From a gamma proteobacterium HTCC2207 (GTDB lineage Bacteria > Pseudomonadota > Gammaproteobacteria > Pseudomonadales > Porticoccaceae): 64,000 bases of DNA. How positions within the stretch are numbered: the first letter of the stretch is position 1; every line of letters begins with the position of its first letter. The notes under the pieces are model-generated. The model did no database searches, had not been told where the DNA came from, and saw only the letters and a program-made list of their open reading frames with translations. Position numbers and translations under genes: made by a program. This document shows positions 11,780 to 20,339 of the stretch, piece after piece. The stretch lies in NCBI GenBank assembly GCA_000153445.1, contig CH672397.1, forward strand, positions 144,120 to 208,119, in the 5' to 3' direction.

Positions 11780-11911
11780 TGGGTTTTCCCGCTGATCAAA
11801 GGCTGTTGTTTTAGTCTTTGATACTAGGCAGGCCAATGTTTATCGCACAGGAATAAGCGCCATATTTAGTGGAATCAATGCCATATGCTGCCAGCTTGGG
11901 ATTATTTACTT

Positions 11912-12095
11912 TGTCACCCTGAACATACTTAACCTGTCACCCTGAGCATACTTAACCTGTCACCCTGAGCATACTTAACCTGTCACCCCGAACATACTTA
12001 ACCTGTCACCCTGAACATACTTAACCTGTCACCCTGAACATACTTAACCTGTCACCCCGAACATACTTAACCTGTCACCCTGAACATACTTAACC
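11912..12095. repeat. tandem array, eight 23-bp units
   Basis: Eight direct head-to-tail copies of TGTCACCCTGAACATACTTA plus ACC, differing only by A/G (GAACAT/GAGCAT) and T/C (CCCTGA/CCCCGA) changes. There are no spacers. The array runs directly into a dispersed repeat that begins with the same TGTCACCCTGA. Confidence 0.95.
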
Positions 12096-12390
12096 TGTCA
12101 CCCTGAGCGCAGCCGAAGGGTCTCCTACTAACAGACCAAACCCACCAAACAGTGCGCAGTTCCAACCACAAGAATGTCATCTCGAAGCACCCAACTGTCA
12201 TCTCGAAGCACCCAACTGTCATCTCGAACGAATGTGAGAGATCTCAAGAACTGGCAGGAAGATCCCTCGTCGCTCCGCTCTGTCGGGATGACATAAAAAG
12301 GGATTCTGTCGGGATGAAAAGCCCTGCGGGCTTTTTTAACTACTGGAGATCCCTCGTCGCTTCGCTCTGTCGGGATGAAAAGCCCTACGG
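12096..12390. repeat. cluster of dispersed hairpin repeats
   Basis: 12096-12123 reads TGTCACCCTGAGCGCAGC then CGAAGGGTCTC (family A). From 12174 there are three starts of TGTCATCTCGAA, the third extending to GAGAGATCTC, followed by the inverted arm GATCCCTCGTCGCTCCGCTC then TGTCGGGATGACA (12262-12293). A further copy lies at 12346-12380 (family B). Facing arms could form long hairpins in RNA. Confidence 0.85.
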
Positions 12391-12395
12391 GCTTT

Positions 12396-13430
12396 TCACT
12401 TGCGGCGGTAATCTCTTGGGGACATGCCGTGCCAGCTTTTAAAGGCACTGGAAAATGAGCCCTGATCTGCATAACCCAACAGAAAGGCAATCTCGGTAAT
12501 ACCCAGACGATTATCGGAGAGATAGCGCAGCGCCATGCGTGAACGCACTTCTTGAAGTACTTGTAAAAAGTTAGTGCCGCGATCAGAGAGGCGGCGCTGC
12601 AATGTGCGTCGAGAGATATTCATTAGACTGGCAAGCTTGTCGATACTCACTTCGCCCTCGGGCAGGCGACGCATCATAAAGGACTTGAGGTTGGCTAAGA
12701 ATTCATCGATTGCCTGATCATTTTCAAACAATTCACTAAAGGGCTTAGTCAGATCAGGCCCCTGCTGATAGTCCTGTTTGAGCAGCTGAAAGTCCAGAGC
12801 GCCGCTGTCAAAAAACAGGCTACTATAAGGCTGATTATAAGCAATATTTCGACCAAAAATTGCCTCTAACTGGATGGTATCCTTGGGCTGAGAATAGCTG
12901 AAATTGGCTTTTACTACAGGCACCGGTCGCACACATAATGAGTTGATTATGGCTGCAGATGCGGAGAGCACCTCATCACTACAGAAGCGCTTCAGACCAC
13001 TACTTTTCAAAAGTGGCTCCCAGCGTAACTCAACCAAATTGCCTTCGCGATGGGCTGTGGTTTCACCCATATCACCACGCATTTTTAGGGTGCTGGGAAT
13101 TAGATTGAGATAGTCGCGAAAAGATTTACACAGTGAACAGGTATAGAGCTGCAAGTTGAGCCCTTTAAGATAAATAATGCGCCCTACTGAAAGACCTATA
13201 TCCGGATTTCCAGAAGCTTCGGCAGCTAGCTGATAGAGCTTGTAATAGTTAACTACCGGAAAACGGCGTTCAGGGATGCTTAGCTGACTCTGCTGTAAGC
13301 CGGAATCGCGCAGCAGACGCTGCTGATTAGCCCCATCTTTTTCCGCCGCCTGCAAAATAGCCACAAGGGCCGGAGCAAAAACGCTCCAGTTTGGGTTTAT
13401 CTGCTGTTCGGCTGCTGTGTTAGAGGCCAT
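12396..13430 (-). CDS. AraC family transcriptional regulator
   Basis: 344 aa. The N-terminal two thirds matches the arabinose-binding-like domain of OruR/ArgR-type AraC proteins (QAAEKDGANQQRLLRDSGL, GLSVGRIIYLKGLNLQLYTC). The C-terminal about 100 residues are the double helix-turn-helix: SIDKLASLMNISRRTLQRRLSDRGTNF as the first HTH and RYLSDNRLGITEIAFLLGYAD then FSSAFKSWHGMSPRDYR as the second. This family often controls catabolic genes in response to a pathway intermediate. The location beside the acyl-CoA dehydrogenase and Atu block suggests it regulates them (inference). Its 3' end runs into the dispersed repeats. Confidence 0.88.
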   Translation of the reverse strand: MASNTAAEQQINPNWSVFAPALVAILQAAEKDGANQQRLLRDSGLQQSQLSIPERRFPVVNYYKLYQLAAEASGNPDIGLSVGRIIYLKGLNLQLYTCSLCKSFRDYLNLIPSTLKMRGDMGETTAHREGNLVELRWEPLLKSSGLKRFCSDEVLSASAAIINSLCVRPVPVVKANFSYSQPKDTIQLEAIFGRNIAYNQPYSSLFFDSGALDFQLLKQDYQQGPDLTKPFSELFENDQAIDEFLANLKSFMMRRLPEGEVSIDKLASLMNISRRTLQRRLSDRGTNFLQVLQEVRSRMALRYLSDNRLGITEIAFLLGYADQGSFSSAFKSWHGMSPRDYRRK

Positions 13431-13575
13431 AGCCCTTTTTTCTCGACGCTGTAAAACGGAGGTTACTTTAACACTTTAGAAGATTTGGCTTCAATATCAT
13501 TGAATTAAAACCGCCCCACTTGCCCTATACGAAGATCAGTATTGAAATCAAATTCTCCAGTGACATTTGGCAGAA

Positions 13576-13595
13576 TACTGTATATATTAACAGTA
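13576..13595 (+). promoter_or_regulatory. LexA (SOS) box upstream of imuA
   Basis: TACTGTATATATTAACAGTA is a complete CTGT-N8-ACAG LexA site with symmetric flanks, 19 bp upstream of the imuA ATG. This shows directly that imuAB is under SOS control, as for imuAB cassettes elsewhere. Confidence 0.93.
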
Positions 13596-13613
13596 TATCG
13601 AGAGCGCCCATCT

Positions 13614-14378
13614 ATGCCCAACACTGAAATAATAACCAAACTCCTCGCCCGCCATGATACCTGGCGTGGACAGAGCCAAAAACCTTCACAGCGCAGTATC
13701 TCCAGCGGCAATGATCAAATTGATCTGCTATTAAAGGGTGGCTGGCCTGCGTCTGCATTAACCGAATTGTTGGTTCAACGTCCGGGGATTGGCGAGCTCT
13801 CGCTACTACTACCGACAATTAAAGACTACTGCCAAAACAATCATCTCAGCGTCTGGCTCGACCCACCTTATCAACCCTATGCTCCGGCATTGGCTGCCGC
13901 CGGTATCGCTTTGCAGAAGGTGCTTATAGTGCAGAGTAAAAGCGCTGCTGAGTGGCTCTGGGTCGCGGAACAGTGCATTCGCAACAATGCGCTGTTATTG
14001 GCCTGGAGTGATAATAAAATGCCCAGTTATAGCGATCTGCGCAAACTGCAACTGGCGGCGGCTGACAGTGGCCATGCGGCTTTTTTATTTTCTAATAATA
14101 AACAGTCTGGAAATCAAAAATCTAACCGACAAGAGTCCGGTTCATCACCCGCCACTCTGCGCTTAGAAGTCGATTCTGTCGGCGAAAAAAACCTGCGTCT
14201 CTCTGTGCGAAAACTGCGCGGTGTGGCACCGGGGGAGCAACTGCTGATTCCGCGGGGTAAAGATCTCAGCTCTCAGGTTTCTCTGGCTAAGTTACCAGTT
14301 AATAGCGTCTACCCTGCTATTCCGATATCAACCGATATTCCCCGCATTAAAACCAGCGATCAGAGACTCAACGCCTGA
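13614..14378 (+). CDS. imuA: ImuA, RecA-like SOS mutagenesis accessory protein
   Basis: 254 aa from the ATG at 13614 (MPNTEIITKLLARHDTW). A longer open frame from 13542 would run through the LexA box and is rejected. ImuA/SulA-like features: a RecA-like fold around NDQIDLLLKGGWPASALTELL and LLLPTIKDYCQNNHLSVWLDPPY, with no true Walker A lysine motif. The C-terminal part carries LRLEVDSVGEKNLRLSVRKLRG. ImuA works with ImuB and normally ImuC/DnaE2 in translesion synthesis after DNA damage. imuB follows with overlapping stop and start codons. Confidence 0.88.
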   Translation: MPNTEIITKLLARHDTWRGQSQKPSQRSISSGNDQIDLLLKGGWPASALTELLVQRPGIGELSLLLPTIKDYCQNNHLSVWLDPPYQPYAPALAAAGIALQKVLIVQSKSAAEWLWVAEQCIRNNALLLAWSDNKMPSYSDLRKLQLAAADSGHAAFLFSNNKQSGNQKSNRQESGSSPATLRLEVDSVGEKNLRLSVRKLRGVAPGEQLLIPRGKDLSSQVSLAKLPVNSVYPAIPISTDIPRIKTSDQRLNA

Positions 14379-15919
14379 AATCTTCGCGTTATAGCGAAAG
14401 CGGAAATAGACGAAAAGGATTTTCAAATTTACCCACAGCAGCCCGGGCAACAAACGCCTATCCAGAAAAAATATGGCTCTATCTACACTTTCCATTACTG
14501 CCTATAGATGCCCTCTCCGATCAATCAGAAACCAACGATAGCAAACAAGTCCCAGTTGCAGTTGTAGCTCAAGAAAATAACGCAATGCGTGTTTTATGCT
14601 GCAGTGAAAGTGCTAAACAATCTGGTATAGAACCCCAGCTATCACTCTCTACAGCTCTGGCTCTATGTCCTGAGCTACTGACATTACAACGGCAACCAGA
14701 GCGTGAAAAAACTCGCTTGCAACAGCTGGCATTAATCGCCTACAGTTTTAGTCCAGTGGTAATTATTGACGAGAAGGGTTTGTGGCTTGAGTTAAGCGGC
14801 TGTGAAAAACTTTTTCACAGCTACCGCCAGTTGCTGCAACAGTTACAAACAAAACTGCTACACCACTGTACTGATGTAGCTATGGGCATCGCCGGTAGTG
14901 CCTATGCTGCGCGTTTGCTATGTCAGCCAGGCTTTCGCTGTGAACTTCCGCAGAGTATTGAACTGGAACAGCAGTTTCGTCGAACATCACTGAACCTACT
15001 CAGAGTTACCAAACGCCAACAGCAGAGTTTCCAGCAACTCGGATTAACCTATTTAGACGATTTGCTAGCACTGCCTAGAGCTGAATTAGCCAGCCGCTTT
15101 GGCACTGCAATAGTAGAGCAATTGCAGTTATTACTCGGAGAGAAACCCTGCCAACTGAAACTGTTTAATCCGCCGGCAACATTTCATGATCTATTGCAGA
15201 GTCCTCAGGGTATTTTGAGCAAGCAGGGCTTGCTATTTCCTATGAAAGCGCTGCTTCAACGACTCAGTATTTACCTACAGGCTCGCCAGTGTTACTGCCG
15301 TAAAATTGAGTGGCGTTTTGAACCGCTAATCGGCGATCACAGCTCTATGTGCATTACTCTTTCTGGCAGTCAAAACAGCTGGTCGACTCTGCTCGATTTA
15401 AGCCGCTTGCAACTGGACCGTATAAACTTACCTGGCAGTATAGAGACCATTATTTTATCCACTGATGACTTTGCTGAAGGTCTGCCGGAGGGGCTGGATT
15501 TATTCGGTGATACCTCGGCTGGAGAAGAGCGTTTAGAAACCAACCGATTAATTGATAGTCTGAGTGCACGGCTGGGTCCAGAGGCTCTTCAGCAACCGGT
15601 TATGGGCGATAACTATTTACCTGAAGAAGCGGGAAAAATTGTAGCTCCAGGAGAACATCAACCAGTAACTGTTGGCCATAGTGGCCTGCAACCTCTCTGG
15701 TTATTACCCAAGCCTATTGCTCTTCAGCTGCGCAATCAGCAGTTGTTTTGGCGTCAGCCGCTGTATATTTTAAGCGGCCCACGGAGGCTCAGTGATAACT
15801 GGTGGCAGAGCGACCAGCAGCGAGATTATTATTTAGCCTGCGATAATGAGGGTTCGCGGTATTGGTTGTTTAAACAGGCTGGGACGGATCGCTGGTTTGT
15901 ACAGGGGCTTTTTTCGTAA
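14375..15919 (+). CDS. imuB: ImuB, Y-family polymerase-like translesion protein, probable CTG start
   Basis: The reading frame is open from 14351 and encodes the family's N-terminal core IWLYLHFPLLPIDAL at 14471-14515, well before the first ATG (14585). The only start-like codon in frame upstream of that core is CTG at 14375, which overlaps the imuA stop as CTGA, analogous to the usual ATGA junction. This gives 514 aa, a normal ImuB length. Y-family features: RVLCCSESAKQSGIEPQLSL, VVIIDEKGLWLELSGCEKLF, MGIAGSAYAARLLC, helix-hairpin-helix LGLTYLDDLLALPRAELASRFG, and a C-terminal RPPRPL-like tail with WRQPLYILSGPRRLSDNWW. ImuB is a catalytically weak or inactive hub that binds the beta clamp and DnaE2. 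No dnaE2 follows. Confidence 0.85.
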   Translation: MKSSRYSESGNRRKGFSNLPTAARATNAYPEKIWLYLHFPLLPIDALSDQSETNDSKQVPVAVVAQENNAMRVLCCSESAKQSGIEPQLSLSTALALCPELLTLQRQPEREKTRLQQLALIAYSFSPVVIIDEKGLWLELSGCEKLFHSYRQLLQQLQTKLLHHCTDVAMGIAGSAYAARLLCQPGFRCELPQSIELEQQFRRTSLNLLRVTKRQQQSFQQLGLTYLDDLLALPRAELASRFGTAIVEQLQLLLGEKPCQLKLFNPPATFHDLLQSPQGILSKQGLLFPMKALLQRLSIYLQARQCYCRKIEWRFEPLIGDHSSMCITLSGSQNSWSTLLDLSRLQLDRINLPGSIETIILSTDDFAEGLPEGLDLFGDTSAGEERLETNRLIDSLSARLGPEALQQPVMGDNYLPEEAGKIVAPGEHQPVTVGHSGLQPLWLLPKPIALQLRNQQLFWRQPLYILSGPRRLSDNWWQSDQQRDYYLACDNEGSRYWLFKQAGTDRWFVQGLFS

Positions 15920-15989
15920 AAGTTAGGAACTTTTACTTTGGGCTCAGGGCTGTTTTGGCAAGCGAAGATGCCCGAGGAAAAACTGAAGT

Positions 15990-16096
15990 TTGCTGAGGGA
16001 GATCCTTCGGCTGCGCTCAGGATGACAAGGTGGTGGTCGAGCTAACAATCAACTCTGTCATCCTGAGAGAGCGCAGCGAACCGAAGGATCTCCTTG
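15990..16096. repeat. inverted pair of dispersed repeats (family A)
   Basis: GAGATCCTTCGGCTGCGCTC followed by AGGATGACA (15999-16027) faces TGTCATCCTGAGAGAGCGCA then GCGAACCGAAGGATCTCC (16057-16094). The arms are nearly complementary and can form a long hairpin after imuB, possibly serving as terminator or mRNA end. The rest of 15920-16157 holds no gene. Confidence 0.85.
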
Positions 16097-16157
16097 CAGT
16101 ACGCAGCATCAATCAACAACACCCTACTGGCCTTTACCAGCCCTGCCCCACCCTAGC

Positions 16158-17684
16158 CTAACCAACCAGCTCATCTTTAATTTTAAACTTCTGCACCTTA
16201 CCCGCAGGATTGCGCGGCAACTCATCGAGAAAATAGAGCCTGCTCGGCAGCTTATATTTCGCCAAACTCTGGCTGGCAAACTCACGCAGTTCCTCAAGGT
16301 CTAAGGTGGCGTCCTGCTTTAACACTGCCACTGCAGTAACCGCCTCACCCCATTTTTCATCGGGCAGGCCAATCACAGCGACTTCAACCACCGAGCTATG
16401 ACCATAGAGAATACTTTCCACTTCTGCGGGGTAGATATTTTCGCCACCGGAAATAACCATATCTTTGACTCGATCACAGAGAAACAGATAACCCTGATTA
16501 TCGAAATAGCCTATATCACCGCTATGAAACCATCCTTGAGCATCTATGGCATCGGCCGTAGCTTCGGGACGGTTCCAGTAACCTTTAAGCACATTGGGTC
16601 CACGAACACAGACTTCGCCATGCTCCCCCGCGGGCAGCGGATTATTCTCACCGTCAACTATCCGCACATCAGTAAACATAGGTGGCCGCCCTGCCGAACC
16701 GACTTTCTCAAGTGCCATACTGGTCTCAAGCATGGTCGCAAAAGGCGATGTCTCGGTGAGGCCATAACCCTGACAGAAACGCACATCGCGATCGCTATAG
16801 AGATTAATCAGCGGTACCGGCACTGGTGCACCGCCGACCACAAAGGCACCAATATGACTTAAGTCTGTACTGGCAAAACTATCGTGCTGACTCATCATTA
16901 AAAACATAGTCGGCGCGCCAAACATAGTGGACACCTGATACTTTTCCAAGGCAGCCAATACTTCAGCAGCGTCAAATGATCGAATCAGTACGACTTCAAT
17001 TCCCCGAGCCAAGGATGGCAAGGTGGTGACATTGAGCCCGCCGATATGAAATAGCGGTGCGCAGGTGAGCGTTGTGGTGCCCATAAAGTCTTCGCCATAG
17101 GCAGTATTGGCACTGTTCCAAAACAAATTACCGTGAGTCAGCATGGCGCCTTTGGGCAGACCAGTGGTACCTGAGGTGTACATAATAAAGGCCACTTCAT
17201 CGGCATCGACCTGCTCAATCAACTCAAGCGGTTGGCTATCCTGCAAAAGGCTTTCTAGGGATTCCCAGTTAGCTGCCTTGTCTTCAATACTGATATAACG
17301 TTGGCATACCAAATTATCTCGCTCTTGATCTACCAATGATCTAAGACCATTGTCGGCAAGCATCGTGTGGATACCTGCATCGTTGGTTATATAACGCATC
17401 TCGGGGCCGGTAAGCCGGAAGTTAAGCGGCACAAATATCGCACCCAGGCAACTGCAGGCATAGAGCGCCTCTAAAAACGCTGGGTGGTTTAGACCTATAT
17501 AACCGACACGGTCCCCCCGGCAGACGCCGCCAGCACGAAGCAGTGCTGCAAGTTTACGAATCCGCTGACCAAATTCTCCAAAGGTCGAGGTCTTACCCTC
17601 AAAGGTTAACGCCTTGCGCTCCGGTGAAAGTGCTGCGCGACGCAAGATGGTGTAACCCAATCCGATTTCTGGTGTGAAAGACAT
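16158..17684 (-). CDS. acyl-CoA synthetase (AMP-forming fatty-acid/carboxylate CoA ligase)
   Basis: 508 aa member of the adenylate-forming family. Motifs: P-loop YTSGTTGLPKGAML; GYGLTETSP (A5); GWFHSGDIGYFD (A7); CDRVKDMVISGGENIYPAEVE (A8 hinge); and the catalytic lysine region LPRNPAGKVQK (A10). It activates a carboxylic acid to acyl-AMP and then acyl-CoA in the cytoplasm. Length and motifs fit medium/long-chain or aromatic acid ligases; the substrate is unknown. A role in activating citronellate-type acids for the nearby Atu block is possible but not adjacent. The leader carries AACAACAATAGGGGG directly before the start. Confidence 0.9.
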   Translation of the reverse strand: MSFTPEIGLGYTILRRAALSPERKALTFEGKTSTFGEFGQRIRKLAALLRAGGVCRGDRVGYIGLNHPAFLEALYACSCLGAIFVPLNFRLTGPEMRYITNDAGIHTMLADNGLRSLVDQERDNLVCQRYISIEDKAANWESLESLLQDSQPLELIEQVDADEVAFIMYTSGTTGLPKGAMLTHGNLFWNSANTAYGEDFMGTTTLTCAPLFHIGGLNVTTLPSLARGIEVVLIRSFDAAEVLAALEKYQVSTMFGAPTMFLMMSQHDSFASTDLSHIGAFVVGGAPVPVPLINLYSDRDVRFCQGYGLTETSPFATMLETSMALEKVGSAGRPPMFTDVRIVDGENNPLPAGEHGEVCVRGPNVLKGYWNRPEATADAIDAQGWFHSGDIGYFDNQGYLFLCDRVKDMVISGGENIYPAEVESILYGHSSVVEVAVIGLPDEKWGEAVTAVAVLKQDATLDLEELREFASQSLAKYKLPSRLYFLDELPRNPAGKVQKFKIKDELVG

Positions 17685-17867
17685 AATGTATCCCCCTATT
17701 GTTGTTTGGCTCTATGGCTCTATTTTTATTATTTTTATACTTTTTTTACTGCTGATAGCTATTGTCTTGAAGGCGTCCAGCCACAGCGCAGCTTATCCTC
17801 AACTACCGCTCCATGTTGTACCTCGAACAGTCTGATATGTAAACACGTGTTACACACAGTCATAGCC

Positions 17868-17931
17868 AAAGCTCGATTATAAAGCTCGACTATAAAGCTC
17901 GACTATAAAGCTCGTCCATAAAGCTTGGCAT
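17868..17931. repeat. tandem array, 13-bp units (4 copies plus partial)
   Basis: AAAGCTCGATTAT, AAAGCTCGACTAT (twice), AAAGCTCGTCCAT, then AAAGCTTGGCAT. Head-to-tail, no spacer, in a non-coding gap. Confidence 0.92.
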
Positions 17932-18102
17932 GAATTCTGCAACGTCTTCTACAGGTAAGCCGATAACTAGACAGCACTGATCGCAATAGGAGCCGTTGGA
18001 ACTATTAAAGCGCCCTATTTTCACCACCCAGCGCCAGTTAATAGTGCAAACAGAGAGCACAGACTGATGACAGCAAGCCCAAATTGGCGCACAGCATTGC
18101 AT
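17890..18102 (-). CDS. doubtful small hypothetical protein
   Basis: 70 aa, no family recognised. The N-terminal part is rich in Cys and Trp; the C-terminal part (SYCDQCCLVIGLPVEDVAEF) looks more protein-like and could bind metal through its cysteines. Its last ten residues come from the 13-bp tandem array, which also supplies the stop. No clear ribosome site. It may be a decayed gene end or chance open frame. Confidence 0.2.
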   Translation of the reverse strand: MQCCAPIWACCHQSVLSVCTINWRWVVKIGRFNSSNGSYCDQCCLVIGLPVEDVAEFMPSFMDELYSRAL

Positions 18103-18188
18103 TAACGCACCAAATCAGTGCTTTAAAGCTATAGGCCAGTACACCTAACTGAACAGGCAGGCAACTAATCAAACAAAATATACAACAG

Positions 18189-19034
18189 ATGAGACTTATT
18201 TTTACCGATCTCGATGGCAGTCTTCTAGACCACCATAGCTATAGCTTTGCGCCCGCAGTGCCACTGCTTGCAGAACTTGATGCCCTGGGCATACCGGTAA
18301 TTCCTATCACCAGCAAAACCTTTGCCGAAGTGATCACTCTGCGCGGTGACCTCGACAACCAGCATCCGTTTATTGTTGAGAATGGCGCAGCGATCTATAT
18401 CCCCAGCCGCTACTTTAAGTCCCAACCCGAACATGCCCTTTTAGAAAACAATTTTTGGGTGCTGCGCAATGTGCCACGGCGAGCAAAATGGCAGCAACTT
18501 CTGACCGAGAGGGTGGCCGATTTTAACGGTGAATTTGAAACCTTTTACTCTCTCTATGCGACTTCCGGCGCCGCAGGCGTGGCTGCCATTACCGGCTTAG
18601 ATCTGCACGCTGCGGAGCTGGCCAATCAACGGGAACACAGTGAGCCCGTTCATTGGATTGGTACCAAAGAACGAAAACGAACCTTTGTCTACCGATTAAA
18701 AGAGGCTGGCGCGACAGTGCTTCAGGGTGGTCGCTTTTTAAATATTGGCGGCGATGTAGACAAGGGCCGCGCTATGCTTCAACTGCGCGATCTCTATCTG
18801 CGTGATGCCAATATTAGCCAGCCAAAACACTGTGAAACCTTGGCTATAGGCGACAGCAACAATGATATCGCTATGCTCGAAGCCGCTTCCTCGGCACTGG
18901 TAATACGCGCCGATAATCGTGCACCACCAGCCCTAAAACGCACAGAAAATTGCCACACCAGTAAACAGATTGGGCCCGACGGTTGGGTTGAAGGTGTCCG
19001 CCTGTGGCTGGACCAATCTACCAAAGGGACCTAA
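18189..19034 (+). CDS. gpgP: HAD-IIB phosphatase, glucosyl/mannosyl-3-phosphoglycerate phosphatase
   Basis: 281 aa. HAD motif I FTDLDGSLLD at residues 4-13 (nucleophile Asp), motif II PITSKTFAEV, and motif IV AIGDSNNDIAMLEAA. The cap is of the MPGP (C2B) type with FNGEFETFYSLYATSG and FVYRLKEAG. The family dephosphorylates mannosyl-3- or glucosyl-3-phosphoglycerate to the free compatible solute. The next gene is a glucosyl-3-phosphoglycerate-synthase-like transferase and the third is a GH13_18 phosphorylase, so glucosyl-3-phosphoglycerate is the probable substrate. The three genes are closely spaced on one strand. Confidence 0.85.
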   Translation: MRLIFTDLDGSLLDHHSYSFAPAVPLLAELDALGIPVIPITSKTFAEVITLRGDLDNQHPFIVENGAAIYIPSRYFKSQPEHALLENNFWVLRNVPRRAKWQQLLTERVADFNGEFETFYSLYATSGAAGVAAITGLDLHAAELANQREHSEPVHWIGTKERKRTFVYRLKEAGATVLQGGRFLNIGGDVDKGRAMLQLRDLYLRDANISQPKHCETLAIGDSNNDIAMLEAASSALVIRADNRAPPALKRTENCHTSKQIGPDGWVEGVRLWLDQSTKGT

Positions 19035-19099
19035 CTGCAGTACCTCATAAACACTTAACAGACAGACAGACAAAATTAAACTTTAAAAGAGAATTAACC

Positions 19100-20326
19100 A
19101 TGGGCGACTTCCATCAAAACGGCGTGATCACGACTCTTCACAACCTATCCAAGCGATCGGTTGAGACAATGGAGACTGAACTGCTGGGCTTTTCCAAAAA
19201 CAGGCCCATGGGGCTAATACTGCCGTCGCTCTACTCCGAGCTTCAGGGCGATGCTCTAAAAGGGATTGTTGAAGAGTTAAAACAAGTGCCCTACCTCGAT
19301 GAAATCGTTATTGGCCTCGACCGCGCCAACGAGCAAGAGTATCGCCAGGCACTAGAATTTTTCTCCGTCTTACCTCAGCACCACAGAGTGCTGTGGAACG
19401 ATGGTCCCCGCCTGAAAGCACTGGATGCAAAACTACAGAAACTCGACTTGGCTCCCAAGGAGCTCGGTAAGGGCCGCAATGTTTGGTATTGCATGGGTTA
19501 TACATTGGCATCGGACAAGACCGAAGCTGTAGCACTGCACGACTGTGATATCACCACCTACGACCGCGAATTACTGGCCAGACTAATTTATCCAGTAGCC
19601 AACCCGCGTTTTAGTTATGAGTTCTGCAAAGGCTATTACGCACGAGTGGCCAACGGTAGAATCAATGGACGAGTTTCACGACTCTTGGTCTCGCCGCTAT
19701 TAAGTGCGCTTAAAAAGACTGTCGGCCACACTGACTATCTCAACTATATGGGCAGCTTTAGATACCCTCTAGCGGGTGAGTTTTCATTCCGCCGCGACGT
19801 ACTCAACGATATTCGTATTCCCAGCGACTGGGGTCTAGAAATCGGCGTTCTGTCAGAGATGCACCGCAACTACGCCAGCAATCGACTCTGCCAGGTAGAT
19901 ATTGCCGATAATTATGATCACAAACACCAGAACCTTTCCCTGGACGATGATCAGGACGGTCTGTCAAAAATGTCTATTGATATTGCCAAGGCGCTATTCC
20001 GCAAGCTTGCGACTCAGGGTGTGGTATTTAGCCATGAAGCTTTCAGATCGTTGAAAGCCACCTACTACCGCATGGCTCTGGATATAGTTGAGACCTGCCA
20101 TAACGACGCAATTATGAATGGCTTAACGCTGGATATTCATGAGGAAGAAAAGGCCGTTGAGATGTTTGCCGAAAATATTATCAAGGCCGGTGAAGTGTTT
20201 TTTACCAGCCCAATGGAGAAGCCTTTTATTCCTAGCTGGAACCGCGTTATTAGTGCAGTGCCGGATATTTTTGAACAGCTAGTGGCTGCAGTAGAAGCAG
20301 ACACCGAAGAATTTAACCAGCGCTAG
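19100..20326 (+). CDS. gpgS: glucosyl-3-phosphoglycerate synthase-like glycosyltransferase
   Basis: 408 aa from the ATG at 19100, preceded by AAAGAGAATTAACC. An in-frame start at 19004 would overlap the previous gene by 30 bp and has no similarity to the family. GT-A fold: [19 protein letters not shown] (N-terminal), [11 protein letters not shown], and the divalent-metal/sugar nucleotide motif [11 protein letters not shown] (D-x-D). [11 protein letters not shown] and [14 protein letters not shown] are typical of glucosyl-3-phosphoglycerate synthases of the GT81-related type. It transfers glucose from an NDP-glucose to 3-phosphoglycerate. With the upstream phosphatase it makes glucosylglycerate, an osmolyte used under salt stress and nitrogen limitation. 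Confidence 0.85.
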   Translation: MGDFHQNGVITTLHNLSKRSVETMETELLGFSKNRPMGLILPSLYSELQGDALKGIVEELKQVPYLDEIVIGLDRANEQEYRQALEFFSVLPQHHRVLWNDGPRLKALDAKLQKLDLAPKELGKGRNVWYCMGYTLASDKTEAVALHDCDITTYDRELLARLIYPVANPRFSYEFCKGYYARVANGRINGRVSRLLVSPLLSALKKTVGHTDYLNYMGSFRYPLAGEFSFRRDVLNDIRIPSDWGLEIGVLSEMHRNYASNRLCQVDIADNYDHKHQNLSLDDDQDGLSKMSIDIAKALFRKLATQGVVFSHEAFRSLKATYYRMALDIVETCHNDAIMNGLTLDIHEEEKAVEMFAENIIKAGEVFFTSPMEKPFIPSWNRVISAVPDIFEQLVAAVEADTEEFNQR

Positions 20327-20339
20327 GACGGCCAAAACG

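Larger units (their letters stand above)
11780..12395. other. intergenic region filled by tandem and dispersed repeats
   Basis: No credible gene lies between the acyl-CoA dehydrogenase and AraC genes. The 5' part (to about 11910) is the dehydrogenase leader. Then comes a 23-bp tandem array, one copy of the TCACCCTGAGCGCAGCCGAAGGGTCTC repeat, and several copies of the TCATCTCGAA/TCGGGATGA repeat. Open frames crossing the region are artefacts of the repeats. Confidence 0.75.
17685..18188. other. intergenic region without a convincing gene
   Basis: Holds the A/T-rich leader of the acyl-CoA synthetase, a 13-bp tandem array (17868-17931) and one doubtful short open frame (17890-18102, minus). The last 70 bp upstream of 18189 is probably the promoter/leader of the glucosylglycerate operon; no clear box was identified. 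Confidence 0.6.

Noticed and set aside
11912-12120. Possible CRISPR array
   Set aside because: The 23-bp repeats abut each other without spacers, and no cas genes are present. It is a plain tandem array.
12128-12490. Open frames on both strands (120 and 96 codons) after the AraC gene
   Set aside because: They translate dispersed repeats and tandem copies, overlap the AraC 3' end and have no ribosome site or family similarity.
14585-15919. ATG start for imuB
   Set aside because: It would remove the conserved N-terminal strand WLYLHFPLLPID and about 70 residues that are in frame and typical of the family.
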